The position numbers and the translations under genes are program-made. Shown in pieces: positions 19,994 to 29,017 of a stretch of 64,000 nucleotides of DNA (within the stretch, counting starts at the first letter, position 1; each line of letters starts with the position of its first letter). Under the pieces are notes generated by a model. The model saw nothing but the letters and a program-made list of their open reading frames with translations. It had not been told where the DNA came from and did no database searches. Origin of the DNA: Rufibacter tibetensis (lineage in GTDB: Bacteria > Bacteroidota > Bacteroidia > Cytophagales > Hymenobacteraceae); NCBI RefSeq assembly GCF_001310085.1, contig NZ_CP012643.1:4842001-4906000 (forward strand), written 5' to 3'.

Positions 19994-20332
19994 ATGGAAA
20001 ACAAGATCATTTGGGAACAGTTTACGGCCGTAGACCTACGGGTAGGCACCATTGTGGAAGCATCTGCCTTTCCTGAAGCCCGAAAGCCTGCCTATAAACT
20101 ACGTGTTGATTTGGGCGAACTAGGCATTAAGAAGTCCAGCGCCCAGATTACGCAGCGCTACACGGTAGAGGAATTAGTAGGAAAACAGGTGATATGCGTC
20201 ACCAACTTCCCTTCAAAGCAGATTGGCCCCTGGCTTTCAGAGGTACTGGTAACGGGGTTTGAAGATGAGGAAGGATTTATTGTTCTGGCGCAGCCTCAGG
20301 CACCAGTCCCCAACGGCAAACGCCTTATTTGA
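19994..20332 (+). CDS. csaA: CsaA-like tRNA-binding-domain protein
   Basis: 112 aa forming a single OB-fold tRNA-binding domain: FTAVDLRVGTIVEA at the start, KPAYKLRVDLG, the Ser-Ser-Ala-Gln-Ile-Thr core, and LVGKQVICVTNFPSKQIG. This matches CsaA, a secretion-associated chaperone of Bacillus, and the stand-alone relatives of MetG C-termini. Its 3' end overlaps the convergent lipoprotein gene by 8 bp (20325-20332), so antisense read-through is possible. Confidence 0.88.
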   Translation: MENKIIWEQFTAVDLRVGTIVEASAFPEARKPAYKLRVDLGELGIKKSSAQITQRYTVEELVGKQVICVTNFPSKQIGPWLSEVLVTGFEDEEGFIVLAQPQAPVPNGKRLI

Positions 20333-20810
20333 TCATTCTTTTACCTCTTTTTTGAAGAGCCTTCAAAGAGTCTGGCAAGGTCAGTCTTCTGAATTTAGTA
20401 GCAACAGCCTGAGCTGTATCTGGTGAGGTAGGTTGAGTTTTAGAGGAATCAGCAGCTGTAGCCAATGATTTAGCCGTTAGTTTTGCTTCTCTTACGCTCA
20501 AACTGTCTAGCACCACTTCATAGATCTTGTCCAGCTGCTCTGGTTTAGACAGGTAAAAATCATAGCTGTGCTTGAAGGCACTATCAGAAACAGCGTGGCG
20601 TTTTAAGATCAGTTTATGCGCTTGCTTATAGGCGACCCTTGAAGAATCATAGTTAGGGAAAGAACGGCCAATAACAGCCTCAGTGAGTTGAACGTCTATC
20701 ATGATGCGGGTCATCTTCTCCTCTGAAATAAGATCCGCTGGCTTTTCTTCTTCCGGGGTGCAGGAGAAAAGTGCCAGTGGCAGTAAAAGGAGGCACAAAC
20801 GTTTTTTCAC
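20325..20810 (-). CDS. DUF4296 lipoprotein
   Basis: 161 aa from the GTG at 20810, chosen because it starts a canonical lipoprotein signal MKKRLCLLLLPLALFSC with the lipobox Cys at 17. A further upstream GTG (20849) would add a non-signal extension. The region after the signal (EKMTRIMIDVQLTEA...) matches DUF4296, a Bacteroidota-only family of unknown function. The C-terminus is Ala/Thr/Pro-rich and then basic. It is divergent from the DUF58 gene, 54 bp apart. Confidence 0.8.
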   Translation of the reverse strand: MKKRLCLLLLPLALFSCTPEEEKPADLISEEKMTRIMIDVQLTEAVIGRSFPNYDSSRVAYKQAHKLILKRHAVSDSAFKHSYDFYLSKPEQLDKIYEVVLDSLSVREAKLTAKSLATAADSSKTQPTSPDTAQAVATKFRRLTLPDSLKALQKRGKRMIK

Positions 20811-20831
20811 GCGGTTGTTCGTAAGTTTGGG

Positions 20832-20839
20832 TAATTTTG
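20832..20839 (+). promoter_or_regulatory. Putative -7 element of the DUF58-BatA operon
   Basis: TAATTTTG, a full TAnnTTTG match, 25 bp before the ATG at 20865. The region between the two divergent starts is only 54 bp, so promoters of both genes must overlap. Confidence 0.45.
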
Positions 20840-20864
20840 CGGGCTGCACAAACCTTAAACAGGT

Positions 20865-21746
20865 ATGAAAGACTTGGTCAGGAAGCTACGAAAGTACGAG
20901 ATACAGATAAGAAAGGCAATTGACGCCCAAATGCAGGGCGACTTCAAATCTGTGTTCAAAAGCTCTGGCCTTGAATTTGATGACGTTCGCGCTTACCAGT
21001 ACGGAGATGATGTGCGCTCTATTGACTGGAACGTATCAGCGAAGGGCCATGGTACGTTTGTGAAAACCTACCGCGAAGAAAAAGAACAAAACGTGTTCCT
21101 GCTGCTGGATGTGAGCGGTTCCCATGCACTAGGTACCCCTGGTTCCCAGAAGATGGACATCGGGAAAGAAGTGGGCGGAATTTTGGCTCTTTCAGCTTTG
21201 CAACAGGGAAGCCAATTGGGCATGATATGTTTCAGTGACGGGAAGGAACGCTACCTGAAACCGGGCAAAGGTAATGAGCACGCGTATACGCTAATCAAGA
21301 CTTTAGCGGAGCTGAAACCTCAGTCACTTAAAACTAATATTGGGGCTGGTATTAAAATATGTTTGAACGTGGTGAAGCGCAAAAGCATCATCATCCTGAT
21401 CTCTGATTTTATAGACCTGAACTATGAGCGTGAACTCATCATGCTGGCCAAAAAGCATGACCTAGTGGTATTGCAACTCATGGACAAGCGGGAGATTGAT
21501 TTTCCTAAATTAGGCATAATTCCCCTGCTGGATAAAGAGACAGGAAAAACCATCTGGATCAATACTTCCTCCAAAGCTTTCAGAGACCGCTACCTTCTCC
21601 CTTATCTCCAGAACCAGGAAAGATTGGCCAAAATTTGCCGTCAATACCAGGCAGATTTTCTGCCTATTTATGTGGAGCAGGATTATGTACCCCAGCTCCT
21701 TCAACTATTTAGGTCTAGAAACAGAACTATGAAACGCGGTTCATAA
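20865..21746 (+). CDS. DUF58 protein of a Bat-type operon
   Basis: 293 aa. The N-terminal SGLEFDDVRAYQYGDDVRSIDWN segment (about 34-56) is the DUF58 signature, followed by a VWA-like fold with LLLDVSGSHALG. No transmembrane segment. In Bacteroidota the DUF58 gene normally sits between a MoxR AAA+ ATPase and BatA/BatB. Here no moxR lies upstream, since the neighbour is a divergent lipoprotein gene. Probably co-transcribed with the next two genes despite a 124-bp gap that holds a small dyad at 21842-21859. Confidence 0.88.
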   Translation: MKDLVRKLRKYEIQIRKAIDAQMQGDFKSVFKSSGLEFDDVRAYQYGDDVRSIDWNVSAKGHGTFVKTYREEKEQNVFLLLDVSGSHALGTPGSQKMDIGKEVGGILALSALQQGSQLGMICFSDGKERYLKPGKGNEHAYTLIKTLAELKPQSLKTNIGAGIKICLNVVKRKSIIILISDFIDLNYERELIMLAKKHDLVVLQLMDKREIDFPKLGIIPLLDKETGKTIWINTSSKAFRDRYLLPYLQNQERLAKICRQYQADFLPIYVEQDYVPQLLQLFRSRNRTMKRGS

Positions 21747-21870
21747 CCTTTTAATTTACAACTATTTAAGCCTATTTATCCATTAAATATCTTCAAAACA
21801 GATAAGCATAAGACCTAACATCAATAACTTTAAGAATGCCCATCGGGATATTTCCCGATTTCAAAATACT

Positions 21871-22809
21871 TTGAAAGAATCATACCTGAATAAAACAAAA
21901 GCCTTGGTTTGGCTTTTGTTGTGTTTTCTGCCCTTTCCCTCTTGGGCACAGCTTCCGGCTATTACGGTAGAAGGGTTCTTTCTGCGCGATTCTGTTGAAT
22001 TAGGGCAATCCATCAAATATGTGCTGCTCTCTCGGCATTCGCCGCAGGCTGAAGTAATTTTCCCCGATACCTCTGCCCGGTTCGCTCCTTTTGAATTAGT
22101 CCGAAAGGATTTTTTCCCCACCCGCACTGTGAAGGGTATCAGTACAGACAGTACCGTTTATACTCTCCGCACCTTTACTTTAAAACCAATACAGTCTCTG
22201 CAACTAACGGCACAGTTGTTTTTCAGCGGAGATACGCTCAACCTTACTACTCCAAGAGATTCGGTGGTGCTCATTCAGAATGTTACCACGGTGCAAGAGC
22301 CGCTGCTTCTGAAATCCGCCACCCAGTTACGGCCGGTTCCGGAGCAATTCAATTATTTGTATTGGGCCTTGGGCGCTGTAGCTGCCAGTATTCTGATTGG
22401 AGGAGTATGGGCCCTCTTTGGAAAAGGCATTAACTTAAGGTATAAATTGTACGTGCTGCAGAAAGACCAGGCTCAGTTTCAATCGAGGTTCCAGACCTCC
22501 AGAGAGCGCTTTCAAAGAGGTAAAACGCTGGATCAACTAGAACGTGCCATCATCTTATGGAAGAACTACTTAACTAAATTGGAAGACACAGCTATTAACT
22601 CCTTTACTACCAAGGAAATTGTGACCTACTATGACGAAGACGAGCGGGTGAGCAATGCCTTGAAAGTCTGTGACCGGGCCATCTACGGGAACATTATTTC
22701 TGATGATGAGGCAGAGGAGACCTTCGCCCTGAACCAACTAGCTGATTTCTCCGCTTCCAGATACGTGTTAATAAGAGACTACCTGCGCAATGTGGCAAGC
22801 TCCCGCTGA
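21871..22809 (+). CDS. BatD-like secreted/membrane-anchored protein, function unknown
   Basis: 312 aa from a TTG codon (21871); no ATG is available in the N-terminal region and the first residues form a good signal peptide ending near PFPSWAQ. An extracytoplasmic beta-rich domain (about 28-165) is followed by one transmembrane helix (about 168-190) and a ~120-residue cytoplasmic helical domain. The layout resembles the oxygen-tolerance protein BatD or DUF4381-type Bat partners, but I do not see a decisive motif. It overlaps batA by 20 bp, which supports co-translation. Confidence 0.7.
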   Translation: MKESYLNKTKALVWLLLCFLPFPSWAQLPAITVEGFFLRDSVELGQSIKYVLLSRHSPQAEVIFPDTSARFAPFELVRKDFFPTRTVKGISTDSTVYTLRTFTLKPIQSLQLTAQLFFSGDTLNLTTPRDSVVLIQNVTTVQEPLLLKSATQLRPVPEQFNYLYWALGAVAASILIGGVWALFGKGINLRYKLYVLQKDQAQFQSRFQTSRERFQRGKTLDQLERAIILWKNYLTKLEDTAINSFTTKEIVTYYDEDERVSNALKVCDRAIYGNIISDDEAEETFALNQLADFSASRYVLIRDYLRNVASSR

Positions 22810-23839
22810 TTTCTCCTGGCTTAATGTGAGCTGGTTTTCATGGCGCACTTGGCAATCATATGACTGGGCGAACCAAGGATTCCTATACGCCCTCTTACTG
22901 GTGCCAGTGCTTTTTTTCCTAAGGTGGCTCTTTTACGTGCGCTTCCGAAAGAAAATGGATGTAGCCTTGTTTGAGGGAAATATCACCTGGCACTGGACCA
23001 GTATTTTGCGCTACATCCCTGATGTAGTGTTTGGTTTATTCCTGATGCTGGTGCTGGTAGCGCTGGCCCGTCCCCAAAAGACGGATGAAACCGTAGAACT
23101 CTCCTCTGAAGGCATTGACATTGTACTGGTCATGGACGTTTCAGGCTCTATGGAATTAACCGATTTTCTGCCAAACAGGCTTGAAGCGGCAAAGGAAGTA
23201 GCTTTGCAGTTCGTGAATGGCCGCGTACAGGATAGAATTGGGCTGGTGGTCTTTGCTGGTAGGGCCTTTTCCCTCTCTCCTCTAACCACTGACTATGACC
23301 TGGTGCGGGAAAGCATCAAAGGCATTCACCTAAACATGGTTTCAGAAGACGGTACCGCCATTGGAAGTGCATTGGCCGTGGCTCTTAACCGCCTTCGTGA
23401 ATCAAAGGCCAAATCAAAGGTGTGTATACTCATCAGTGACGGGGAAAACACCGCTGGTAGTTTGGACCCAGAGTTGGCTGCGCAACTGGCGCACGCCTTT
23501 CATGTAAAGCTGTACACGGTGGGCATTGGCAAAGAAGGAACGGTCCAATTGGCACCTGATTCAACGGGTAAACCTGTGACCGTGCAGACCGGAATGGAGG
23601 AAAAGACCCTTCGGCAACTGGCCGCCCTGTCCGAAGGCCAATTCTTCAGGGCGCAAAACGCCAATACCCTCACCCAGATTTTCCAGCGTATCAATACGCT
23701 GGAGAAAACCGAAATTAAAGAAACCCGCTACCGCGACACCCGTGACTATTACCAGATATATTTGCGGTGGGCCATTGTCATGCTGTTGCTGTGGCTCTTG
23801 CTTAAAAACACCTTTTTCACCAATGCGTTAGAAGATTGA
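22790..23839 (+). CDS. batA: BatA-like von Willebrand factor A membrane protein
   Basis: 349 aa. Two N-terminal hydrophobic segments (about 28-50 and 70-95) precede a VWA domain with a complete MIDAS start D116-V-S118-G-S120, the later T/D elements (SEDGTAIGSAL, LISDGENTAG), and a C-terminal transmembrane helix. BatA proteins are metal-dependent adhesion-type membrane proteins linked to stress tolerance and MoxR chaperones. batB, batC and batD proper are not downstream; the next gene is the YggS homologue, starting on the last base of this stop codon. Confidence 0.9.
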   Translation: MWQAPADFSWLNVSWFSWRTWQSYDWANQGFLYALLLVPVLFFLRWLFYVRFRKKMDVALFEGNITWHWTSILRYIPDVVFGLFLMLVLVALARPQKTDETVELSSEGIDIVLVMDVSGSMELTDFLPNRLEAAKEVALQFVNGRVQDRIGLVVFAGRAFSLSPLTTDYDLVRESIKGIHLNMVSEDGTAIGSALAVALNRLRESKAKSKVCILISDGENTAGSLDPELAAQLAHAFHVKLYTVGIGKEGTVQLAPDSTGKPVTVQTGMEEKTLRQLAALSEGQFFRAQNANTLTQIFQRINTLEKTEIKETRYRDTRDYYQIYLRWAIVMLLLWLLLKNTFFTNALED

Positions 23840-24525
23840 TGATGTCTATTCAAGAAAGCATAAAAGATTTCCAGAAGCGATTGGAAGGCACCAACTGCCA
23901 GCTCATTGCCGTTTCTAAAACCCACCCGGTAGAACTGATTCAGGAAGCGTATGAGGGCGGGCAACGTGCCTTCGGGGAGAACAAGGCCCAGGAGATGAAG
24001 GACAAACACCCGCAGCTTCCGGCAGATGTGGAATGGCACATGATCGGGCACCTGCAAACCAATAAGGTCAAGTACATCGCTCCGTTCGTGCATCTCATCC
24101 AATCGGTTGACAGCTTGCGTTTACTGCAGGAAATAGACAAACAAGCCCAAAAACATAACCGGGTGATTGATTGCCTGCTGCAGTTTTACATTGCCGAAGA
24201 AGACACCAAGTTTGGGTTAGATCTGGAAGAAGCGAAACAGCTCCTTGGCTCTGCTGATTTTCTGAGTTTGCAAAATGTGCGCATCTGCGGAGTCATGGGC
24301 GTAGCCACCAATACCAATGACCAGCAGCACCTGCAACGAGAATTCGTCCGATTAAGAGGATACTTTGAAACCTTGCGAGAAAACTTTTTTCCCAACGCTC
24401 TTCATTTTAAGGAAATCTCTATGGGCATGAGCTCAGACTACCAACTAGCCATTGCTGAGGGCAGCACCATGATTAGAGTGGGCAGCGCCATTTTTGGCAA
24501 CCGCAACTATTCAGTACCTCTTTAA
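23839..24525 (+). CDS. YggS/PipY-family PLP-binding protein
   Basis: 228 aa (ATG at 23839, or the adjacent ATG at 23842). PLP lysine K27 in LIAVSKTHP, the FGENKAQEM loop, WHMIGHLQTNKVK, and the phosphate-binding SMGMSSDY motif near the C-terminus identify the COG0325 single-domain alanine-racemase-fold family. It controls PLP homeostasis and amino/keto acid balance and has no known enzymatic turnover. Its ATG overlaps the batA stop by 1 bp (TGATG), indicating translational coupling. Confidence 0.93.
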   Translation: MMSIQESIKDFQKRLEGTNCQLIAVSKTHPVELIQEAYEGGQRAFGENKAQEMKDKHPQLPADVEWHMIGHLQTNKVKYIAPFVHLIQSVDSLRLLQEIDKQAQKHNRVIDCLLQFYIAEEDTKFGLDLEEAKQLLGSADFLSLQNVRICGVMGVATNTNDQQHLQREFVRLRGYFETLRENFFPNALHFKEISMGMSSDYQLAIAEGSTMIRVGSAIFGNRNYSVPL

Positions 24526-24546
24526 CTTTTAACGTATTTTCAGAAA

Positions 24547-24930
24547 ATGACCATTAAAACGATATTGATCTTGGGTGCCCTTCTAAGCGGGTTGGGTGTG
24601 ATGATTGGGGCCTTCGGGGCACATGGGCTTTCTAAGCTTCTCACCGAAACTGGCCGCACCGAAACGTTTGAGACGGCCGTCAAGTACCAGATGTACCATG
24701 CATTGGGGCTGCTGCTGGTAGGTGTGCTCATGACGCAATTTCCAGCCGCTTCGGGTTTGCGGTTTTCTGGTATTTGTTTCTTAATTGGAATCCTGATTTT
24801 CTCCGGCTCTTTGTATATCTTATGTCTAACCGGAATTAGATGGATGGGCGCTATTACTCCCATTGGCGGCTTATTCCTTATTGGCGGATGGTTGAACTTG
24901 GTATGGGCTTTGGCGAAGAACCTGCCTTAA
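24547..24930 (+). CDS. DUF423 small membrane protein
   Basis: 127 aa with four hydrophobic segments and the family hallmarks GAFGAHGL (near 24), YQMYHALGLL (near 52), SGSLYILCLTG and TPIGGLFLIGGW. DUF423 (YwdK/YgdD) is an inner-membrane family of unknown function. It follows yggS by 21 bp and ends at a strong hairpin, so it is the last gene of the Bat-YggS transcription unit. Confidence 0.9.
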   Translation: MTIKTILILGALLSGLGVMIGAFGAHGLSKLLTETGRTETFETAVKYQMYHALGLLLVGVLMTQFPAASGLRFSGICFLIGILIFSGSLYILCLTGIRWMGAITPIGGLFLIGGWLNLVWALAKNLP

Positions 24931-24943
24931 CTATTTACTACCT

Positions 24944-24998
24944 AAATAAACAGAAAGCGCCTCTCCTGCTTAGCAAGAGAGGCGCTTTCTGTTTATTT
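24944..24998. terminator. Bidirectional 22-bp hairpin
   Basis: Arms 24944-24965 and 24977-24998, perfect, with A-rich left end and T-rich right end (AAATAAACAG / CTGTTTATTT). Placed between convergent DUF423 and DUF1573 genes. Confidence 0.85.
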
Positions 24999-25019
24999 CT
25001 AGAAAAGCAGTGCTTAAAC

Positions 25020-25466
25020 CTAATTGGCGGAAGCAATGGTAGAGGAAAACACAATTTGGGCATTGCCCTGCACTGCGTTAGACTCTACTATAAGCACTTT
25101 GTTTTGCTGACCGCGTTTTTTTGCACTGTCAAAGCGGGCCTTAATGATTGCAGTTTCGCCGGGCATCACTGGAGCCTGAGGATATTCTGAAACGGTACAA
25201 CCGCAAGTAGTTTTTACATCATATATGATAAGAGGAAGCGTGCCATTGTTCGTAAACTTAAAGCCATGCTCTATGACATCACCCTGTTTGATCTCCCCGT
25301 AGTTAAACTTAGGCTCGTCAAAAAGCATAGACGGACCTACCGGAACAGGAGCTGGAGCAACTATTGGAGCTACCGTGGTAGTAGGCTTAATGGCAGTAGT
25401 GTCTTGCGCCATAGCAGCCGAACCGCCAAAAAGCAGGAACAATGCGCCAATGAATATTTTCTTCAT
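25020..25466 (-). CDS. Secreted DUF1573 protein
   Basis: 148 aa from the ATG at 25466, which begins a clear Sec signal peptide (MKKIFIGALFLLFGGSAAMAQ). A Pro/Thr/Val-rich linker follows, then one DUF1573 domain: FNYGEIKQGDVIEHGFKFTN, the Cys motif TTCGCTV, PVMPGETAIIKARFDS. DUF1573 is an Ig-like (ASH/MSP-type) periplasmic domain of unknown function, common in Bacteroidota. A two-domain paralogue sits at 42131-42922. Confidence 0.9.
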   Translation of the reverse strand: MKKIFIGALFLLFGGSAAMAQDTTAIKPTTTVAPIVAPAPVPVGPSMLFDEPKFNYGEIKQGDVIEHGFKFTNNGTLPLIIYDVKTTCGCTVSEYPQAPVMPGETAIIKARFDSAKKRGQQNKVLIVESNAVQGNAQIVFSSTIASAN

Positions 25467-25506
25467 AAAGTGATGTGTTGTGTTCAGGTTGCCAAAGCGA
25501 AGATAC

Positions 25507-26934
25507 TCAATCTTCTTCACGTTCAGGTGCATTTTCCAGCAATTTCTCGTTGAAGTTCACCAGGAACAACTGATCTGAAGCCCGTGTTGCAGCCGTGTAT
25601 AACCAGCGGGCGAACTCCTGGCTCACCAGATTATCCTTCAGAAAACCATGGTCCACGAAAACGGCTTGCCATTGACCACCTTGTGCTTTGTGGCAGGTGA
25701 GCGCGTACGCAAACTTCACCTGAAGGGCGTTCAGGTACTTATCCTGGCGCATTTCCTGAGATCTGGCTCGTTTGCTGGTGATGTGCTGGTAATCCACTAA
25801 CACCTGTTGGTAAAGCTCTTTGTTTTTATCGGCGGGCAAGGCTGGTGCCTCCGAGAACAAAGTGTCCAGCATAATCTTGGTGTCTAGCTCTTCCTCATTG
25901 GGATAATCCACAAACCGGATGCGGACATCCGCGAAGCGCAGGCCGTACATCTCCTCGTAGCGGATGATCTTGGTAATCTCCACAAAGTCTCCGTTAGCCA
26001 TGAACCCAATACTGGATTCCTTGGGTAGCCACGTGTAGTTGTTGCGCACAATCATGAGGTAATCGCCTACTCCAATCTCGTCTTCGGCAAAGAAGATCTG
26101 TCGGCGGATGTGCTGGTTGTACAGGTTCGCGGTTTTGTTTGAACGGCAGATGACGGTGGTGTTATCAATGCCAAACTTGTCATAAGCGTACCGAAGGCCG
26201 TCTTCCAGTTTATCGCCCCGCATAGAGAAAATATCCCTAAATCCGCGGGTCTTAAACGCTAATTCAGGTTGCTCTTTGATCAATTCATTCCGCAGGCGGG
26301 TGGCATTCATGAGAATCCCAGACTCCTCAGCCTGGCGCATTACTTGCCGCATCTCCATTTCGTGCACATGGCACTGGAAATTGCTTTGCAGATAAGCCGC
26401 ATCCAGAGACGGACTGATGGTCTGGTTCACCGGGGGCAACTGGGCCGTATCGCCAATGAGCAGCAATTTATTGCTGGTTTTCTCAAAAACGTATCCCATC
26501 AGGTCCTGCAGCAAGCCATTATCTCCAAACGCTTTGTCGTCAGAGATCATGGAGGCTTCATCTACAATGTAGATCACCTGCTCGCTTTTGTTTGGTTGAC
26601 GGGAAAAAGCCAGACCATCTGAATACGGGTTGGCGGTTTGCTTATAGATTTTCTTGTGGATGGTTGATGCCGGCTTGGCCGAATAGGTTGACATCACCTT
26701 GGCTGCCCTTCCGGTAGGAGCGAGCAGCACATATTTGTAACCGAAGCTGTTCAGGATTTTCACTAACGCGCTCACCACCGTGGTTTTACCCGTACCTGCA
26801 AACCCCTTTAATAAGAACACCTCTTTCAGGCCAGTCCGGCGCATAATGAAGTGGTCCAGCTTTTGGAACAGGTTGGTCTGGTCTTGGGTGGGTTCAAAAG
26901 GAAAGTTCTTGCGGAGCGCTTCTGCTGGGGTCAT
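25507..26934 (-). CDS. RecD-like SF1 ATP-dependent DNA helicase
   Basis: 475 aa. Walker A GFAGTGKTT (44-52), APTGRAAKVMS (motif Ia), Walker B VDEASM, motif III GDTAQLPPV, and the C-terminal UvrD_C_2-type box YALTCHKAQGGQW with TAATRAS (motif VI). This is the short RecD/ExoV alpha-like family of Bacteroidota, much smaller than RecD2, with no N-terminal helix-hairpin domain. A role in DNA repair or recombination is expected. It starts 2 bp after the thioesterase gene ends, so both are one transcript. Confidence 0.9.
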   Translation of the reverse strand: MTPAEALRKNFPFEPTQDQTNLFQKLDHFIMRRTGLKEVFLLKGFAGTGKTTVVSALVKILNSFGYKYVLLAPTGRAAKVMSTYSAKPASTIHKKIYKQTANPYSDGLAFSRQPNKSEQVIYIVDEASMISDDKAFGDNGLLQDLMGYVFEKTSNKLLLIGDTAQLPPVNQTISPSLDAAYLQSNFQCHVHEMEMRQVMRQAEESGILMNATRLRNELIKEQPELAFKTRGFRDIFSMRGDKLEDGLRYAYDKFGIDNTTVICRSNKTANLYNQHIRRQIFFAEDEIGVGDYLMIVRNNYTWLPKESSIGFMANGDFVEITKIIRYEEMYGLRFADVRIRFVDYPNEEELDTKIMLDTLFSEAPALPADKNKELYQQVLVDYQHITSKRARSQEMRQDKYLNALQVKFAYALTCHKAQGGQWQAVFVDHGFLKDNLVSQEFARWLYTAATRASDQLFLVNFNEKLLENAPEREED

Positions 26935-26936
26935 AA

Positions 26937-27392
26937 TTAGTTCTGGGAAGTGGCAGCTTCGGGCCGGATAGTGGCCATCGTTGCCGAGGCCTTGGCGATC
27001 AACTTCTTCGCGCCAGCACCATCTATACTAAAGATTTCTGCTTCACAAAAGTTCAACGTTCTGCCTTGTTTCAAAACCCACCCTTTGGCAAAAAGGGCAG
27101 TTCCCAGACCCGGGTTCAGATAAGATATCTTCAAATCCGAGGTGACCACGTGCTGGTTAGCAGGTACAAGCGTAACCGCCGCAAATCCCATGACAATATC
27201 TGCCAGGGTGGCAATTACCCCACCGTGCGCGAAGCCTTTGTGCTGTTTATGCTTTTCTTCCAGAATAAGTTTACCTTCAATTAAGCCTATTTCTATGGTT
27301 TCTATTTCAAAACCCAGTAAATGCATGTAAAATTGCCGCTGAAGTTTTTCTTTTACCGTACTTGTAAACTCAGGATTGAACGTCTTTAACAT
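26937..27392 (-). CDS. PaaI-like hotdog thioesterase
   Basis: 151 aa hotdog-fold protein with the helix motif HGGVIATLADIVMGFAA (near residue 55) and the strand VTSDLKISYLNPG typical of acyl-CoA thioesterases of the PaaI/YigI type. It probably hydrolyses medium-chain or aromatic acyl-CoA. First gene of a two-gene unit with the downstream helicase (2-bp gap). Confidence 0.85.
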   Translation of the reverse strand: MLKTFNPEFTSTVKEKLQRQFYMHLLGFEIETIEIGLIEGKLILEEKHKQHKGFAHGGVIATLADIVMGFAAVTLVPANQHVVTSDLKISYLNPGLGTALFAKGWVLKQGRTLNFCEAEIFSIDGAGAKKLIAKASATMATIRPEAATSQN

Positions 27393-27430
27393 CTGGCAAA
27401 AGTACTGCCTGAAGACACGCCCTACAACTT

Positions 27431-27916
27431 ATGGAGAACATTCATCCGCTTGCGGAACAATACTCATCTAAAACCAGAGTCAGAGTTTGTGGCTTGCTGG
27501 TACAAGACGATAAATTGCTTTTAGCCCGTCACAAAGCCGCCTTTGGCGAAGGTAATTTCTGGATGCCCCCCGGTGGTGGGCTAGATTTCAGTGAGAAAGT
27601 TAAAGATTGCCTGAAACGTGAATTCCACGAGGAAACCGGTCTGGATGTTGAAGTGGGCCGTTTTTTATACCTTAATGAGTTCTTACGTCCGCCTCTGCAC
27701 GCTATTGAGTTATTCTTTGAGGTAAGGCTGATGAATGGGACTTTGGCTTTAGGAACAGATCCGGAGCATGAACCACACGAACAGCTTCTGGAAGAGGTGA
27801 GATTTTTAGGCATCCGCGAAATCTTCAAGATTAAGCGCGATGAACTACACCCCATTCTGCACGCATTGGTAAACCTGGATGATTTGTTTATCCCTCGTCA
27901 GGTGTTTCTTGATTGA
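27431..27916 (+). CDS. NUDIX hydrolase
   Basis: 161 aa with a complete Nudix box: G49-x5-E55-x7-R63-E64-x2-E67-E68-x-G70 in GGLDFSEKV...REFHEETG. The fold continues with the ELFFEVRLMNG strand and an acidic EHEPHEQLLEEVRF segment. It hydrolyses a nucleoside diphosphate linked to an unknown moiety; specificity is not predictable. It is divergent from the thioesterase and ends at a long hairpin. Confidence 0.92.
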   Translation: MENIHPLAEQYSSKTRVRVCGLLVQDDKLLLARHKAAFGEGNFWMPPGGGLDFSEKVKDCLKREFHEETGLDVEVGRFLYLNEFLRPPLHAIELFFEVRLMNGTLALGTDPEHEPHEQLLEEVRFLGIREIFKIKRDELHPILHALVNLDDLFIPRQVFLD

Positions 27917-27939
27917 TCCTTTTCTTACTCATTACCATA

Positions 27940-28001
27940 AAACAAGATGCCTGTTTAGTGGCCGCTTTCATAAAAACAGCCCCTAAACAGGCATCTTGTT
28001 T
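27940..28001. terminator. 18-bp hairpin between NUDIX and aldo/keto reductase genes
   Basis: Perfect arms 27940-27957 and 27984-28001, with AAAA outside left and TTT outside right; the inner part is partly paired. Serves two convergent genes. Confidence 0.8.
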
Positions 28002-28030
28002 CGATAGCAATAAGCTATATTTAAACGGGA

Positions 28031-28981
28031 TTAGTAAGAGCTTGCTTTATCTAGCAAATCAATATCTAATTGTGTTATAGTTAATTGTGCTGCTTTAGTT
28101 AAATCTTCTAATTGGTTTAAGCTGGTGGCACTGGCAATAGGAGCCGTAATGCTTGGCCGAGCCATGAGCCAGGCCAAAGATACCTGCGCCGGGTTGGCAT
28201 TGTGCCTGGCCGCCACCTCATCTAAGGCAGTTAAAATGTTGAAGCCGCGTTCGTTCAGGTACTTTTTGATACCCCCTCCCCGCTGGCTTTTACTTAGATC
28301 TGCCTCAGATCGATATTTCCCCGTCAGAAAACCACTGGCCAAGGCAAAATAATTGATAACGCCAATTTCTTCCTGCAAACAAAGCTGCTCCATTTCCGCC
28401 TCAAACTCCTGACGGGTGTAGAGGTTGTAATCAGGTTGTAATGTTTGATAAATAGGAAAATGATGCTGTCTGCTTATTTCCAGGGACTGCTTTAAACGGT
28501 CTACGCTGAAGTTAGAGGCCCCAATGGCTCTTACTTTTCCTGATTGAACTACTTGGCTGTAGGCCTCCAGGGTCTCCTCAATAGGCGTGCTCTCATCATC
28601 AAAGTGGGACTGGTATAAGTCAATATAATCGGTTTTTAGGCGCTGCAGGGACTCATCTACTGATTTTAAGATATGGGCTTTATTCAACCCCTTCCGCTCG
28701 GAGCTTAATTCTGATCCCACCTTAGTAGCTATCACTACGTTTTCACGATTCCCGCGGGATTTGACCCAATTGCCTATGATGGTTTCTGATTCCCCTCCTT
28801 TGTTGCCGGGTACCCAGTTGGAGTAAGAGTCTGCGGTGTCAATTAGGTTAAAACCAGCATCAGTGAAGGCATCTAACAGTTGAAAAGAGGTTTTCTCATC
28901 AATGGTCCAGCCGAAGACGTTGCCTCCATAAGCCAATGGAGCTACTTCTAAGCCCGATTTTCCCAGCATGCGCTTTTTCAT
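28031..28981 (-). CDS. Aldo/keto reductase
   Basis: 316 aa TIM-barrel NADPH oxidoreductase with the full catalytic tetrad: D48 and Y53 (IDTADSYS), K87 (VIATKVG) and H126 (DLYQSHFDD). The C-terminal nucleotide-binding region (TAPIASATSLNQLEDL) is present. Reduces aldehydes or ketones; substrate unknown. Single-gene unit bounded by hairpins on both sides. Confidence 0.93.
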   Translation of the reverse strand: MKKRMLGKSGLEVAPLAYGGNVFGWTIDEKTSFQLLDAFTDAGFNLIDTADSYSNWVPGNKGGESETIIGNWVKSRGNRENVVIATKVGSELSSERKGLNKAHILKSVDESLQRLKTDYIDLYQSHFDDESTPIEETLEAYSQVVQSGKVRAIGASNFSVDRLKQSLEISRQHHFPIYQTLQPDYNLYTRQEFEAEMEQLCLQEEIGVINYFALASGFLTGKYRSEADLSKSQRGGGIKKYLNERGFNILTALDEVAARHNANPAQVSLAWLMARPSITAPIASATSLNQLEDLTKAAQLTITQLDIDLLDKASSY

Positions 28982-29017
28982 AGTGTTTGTTTAGGTATGT
29001 CAATTTATTGAATAGAA

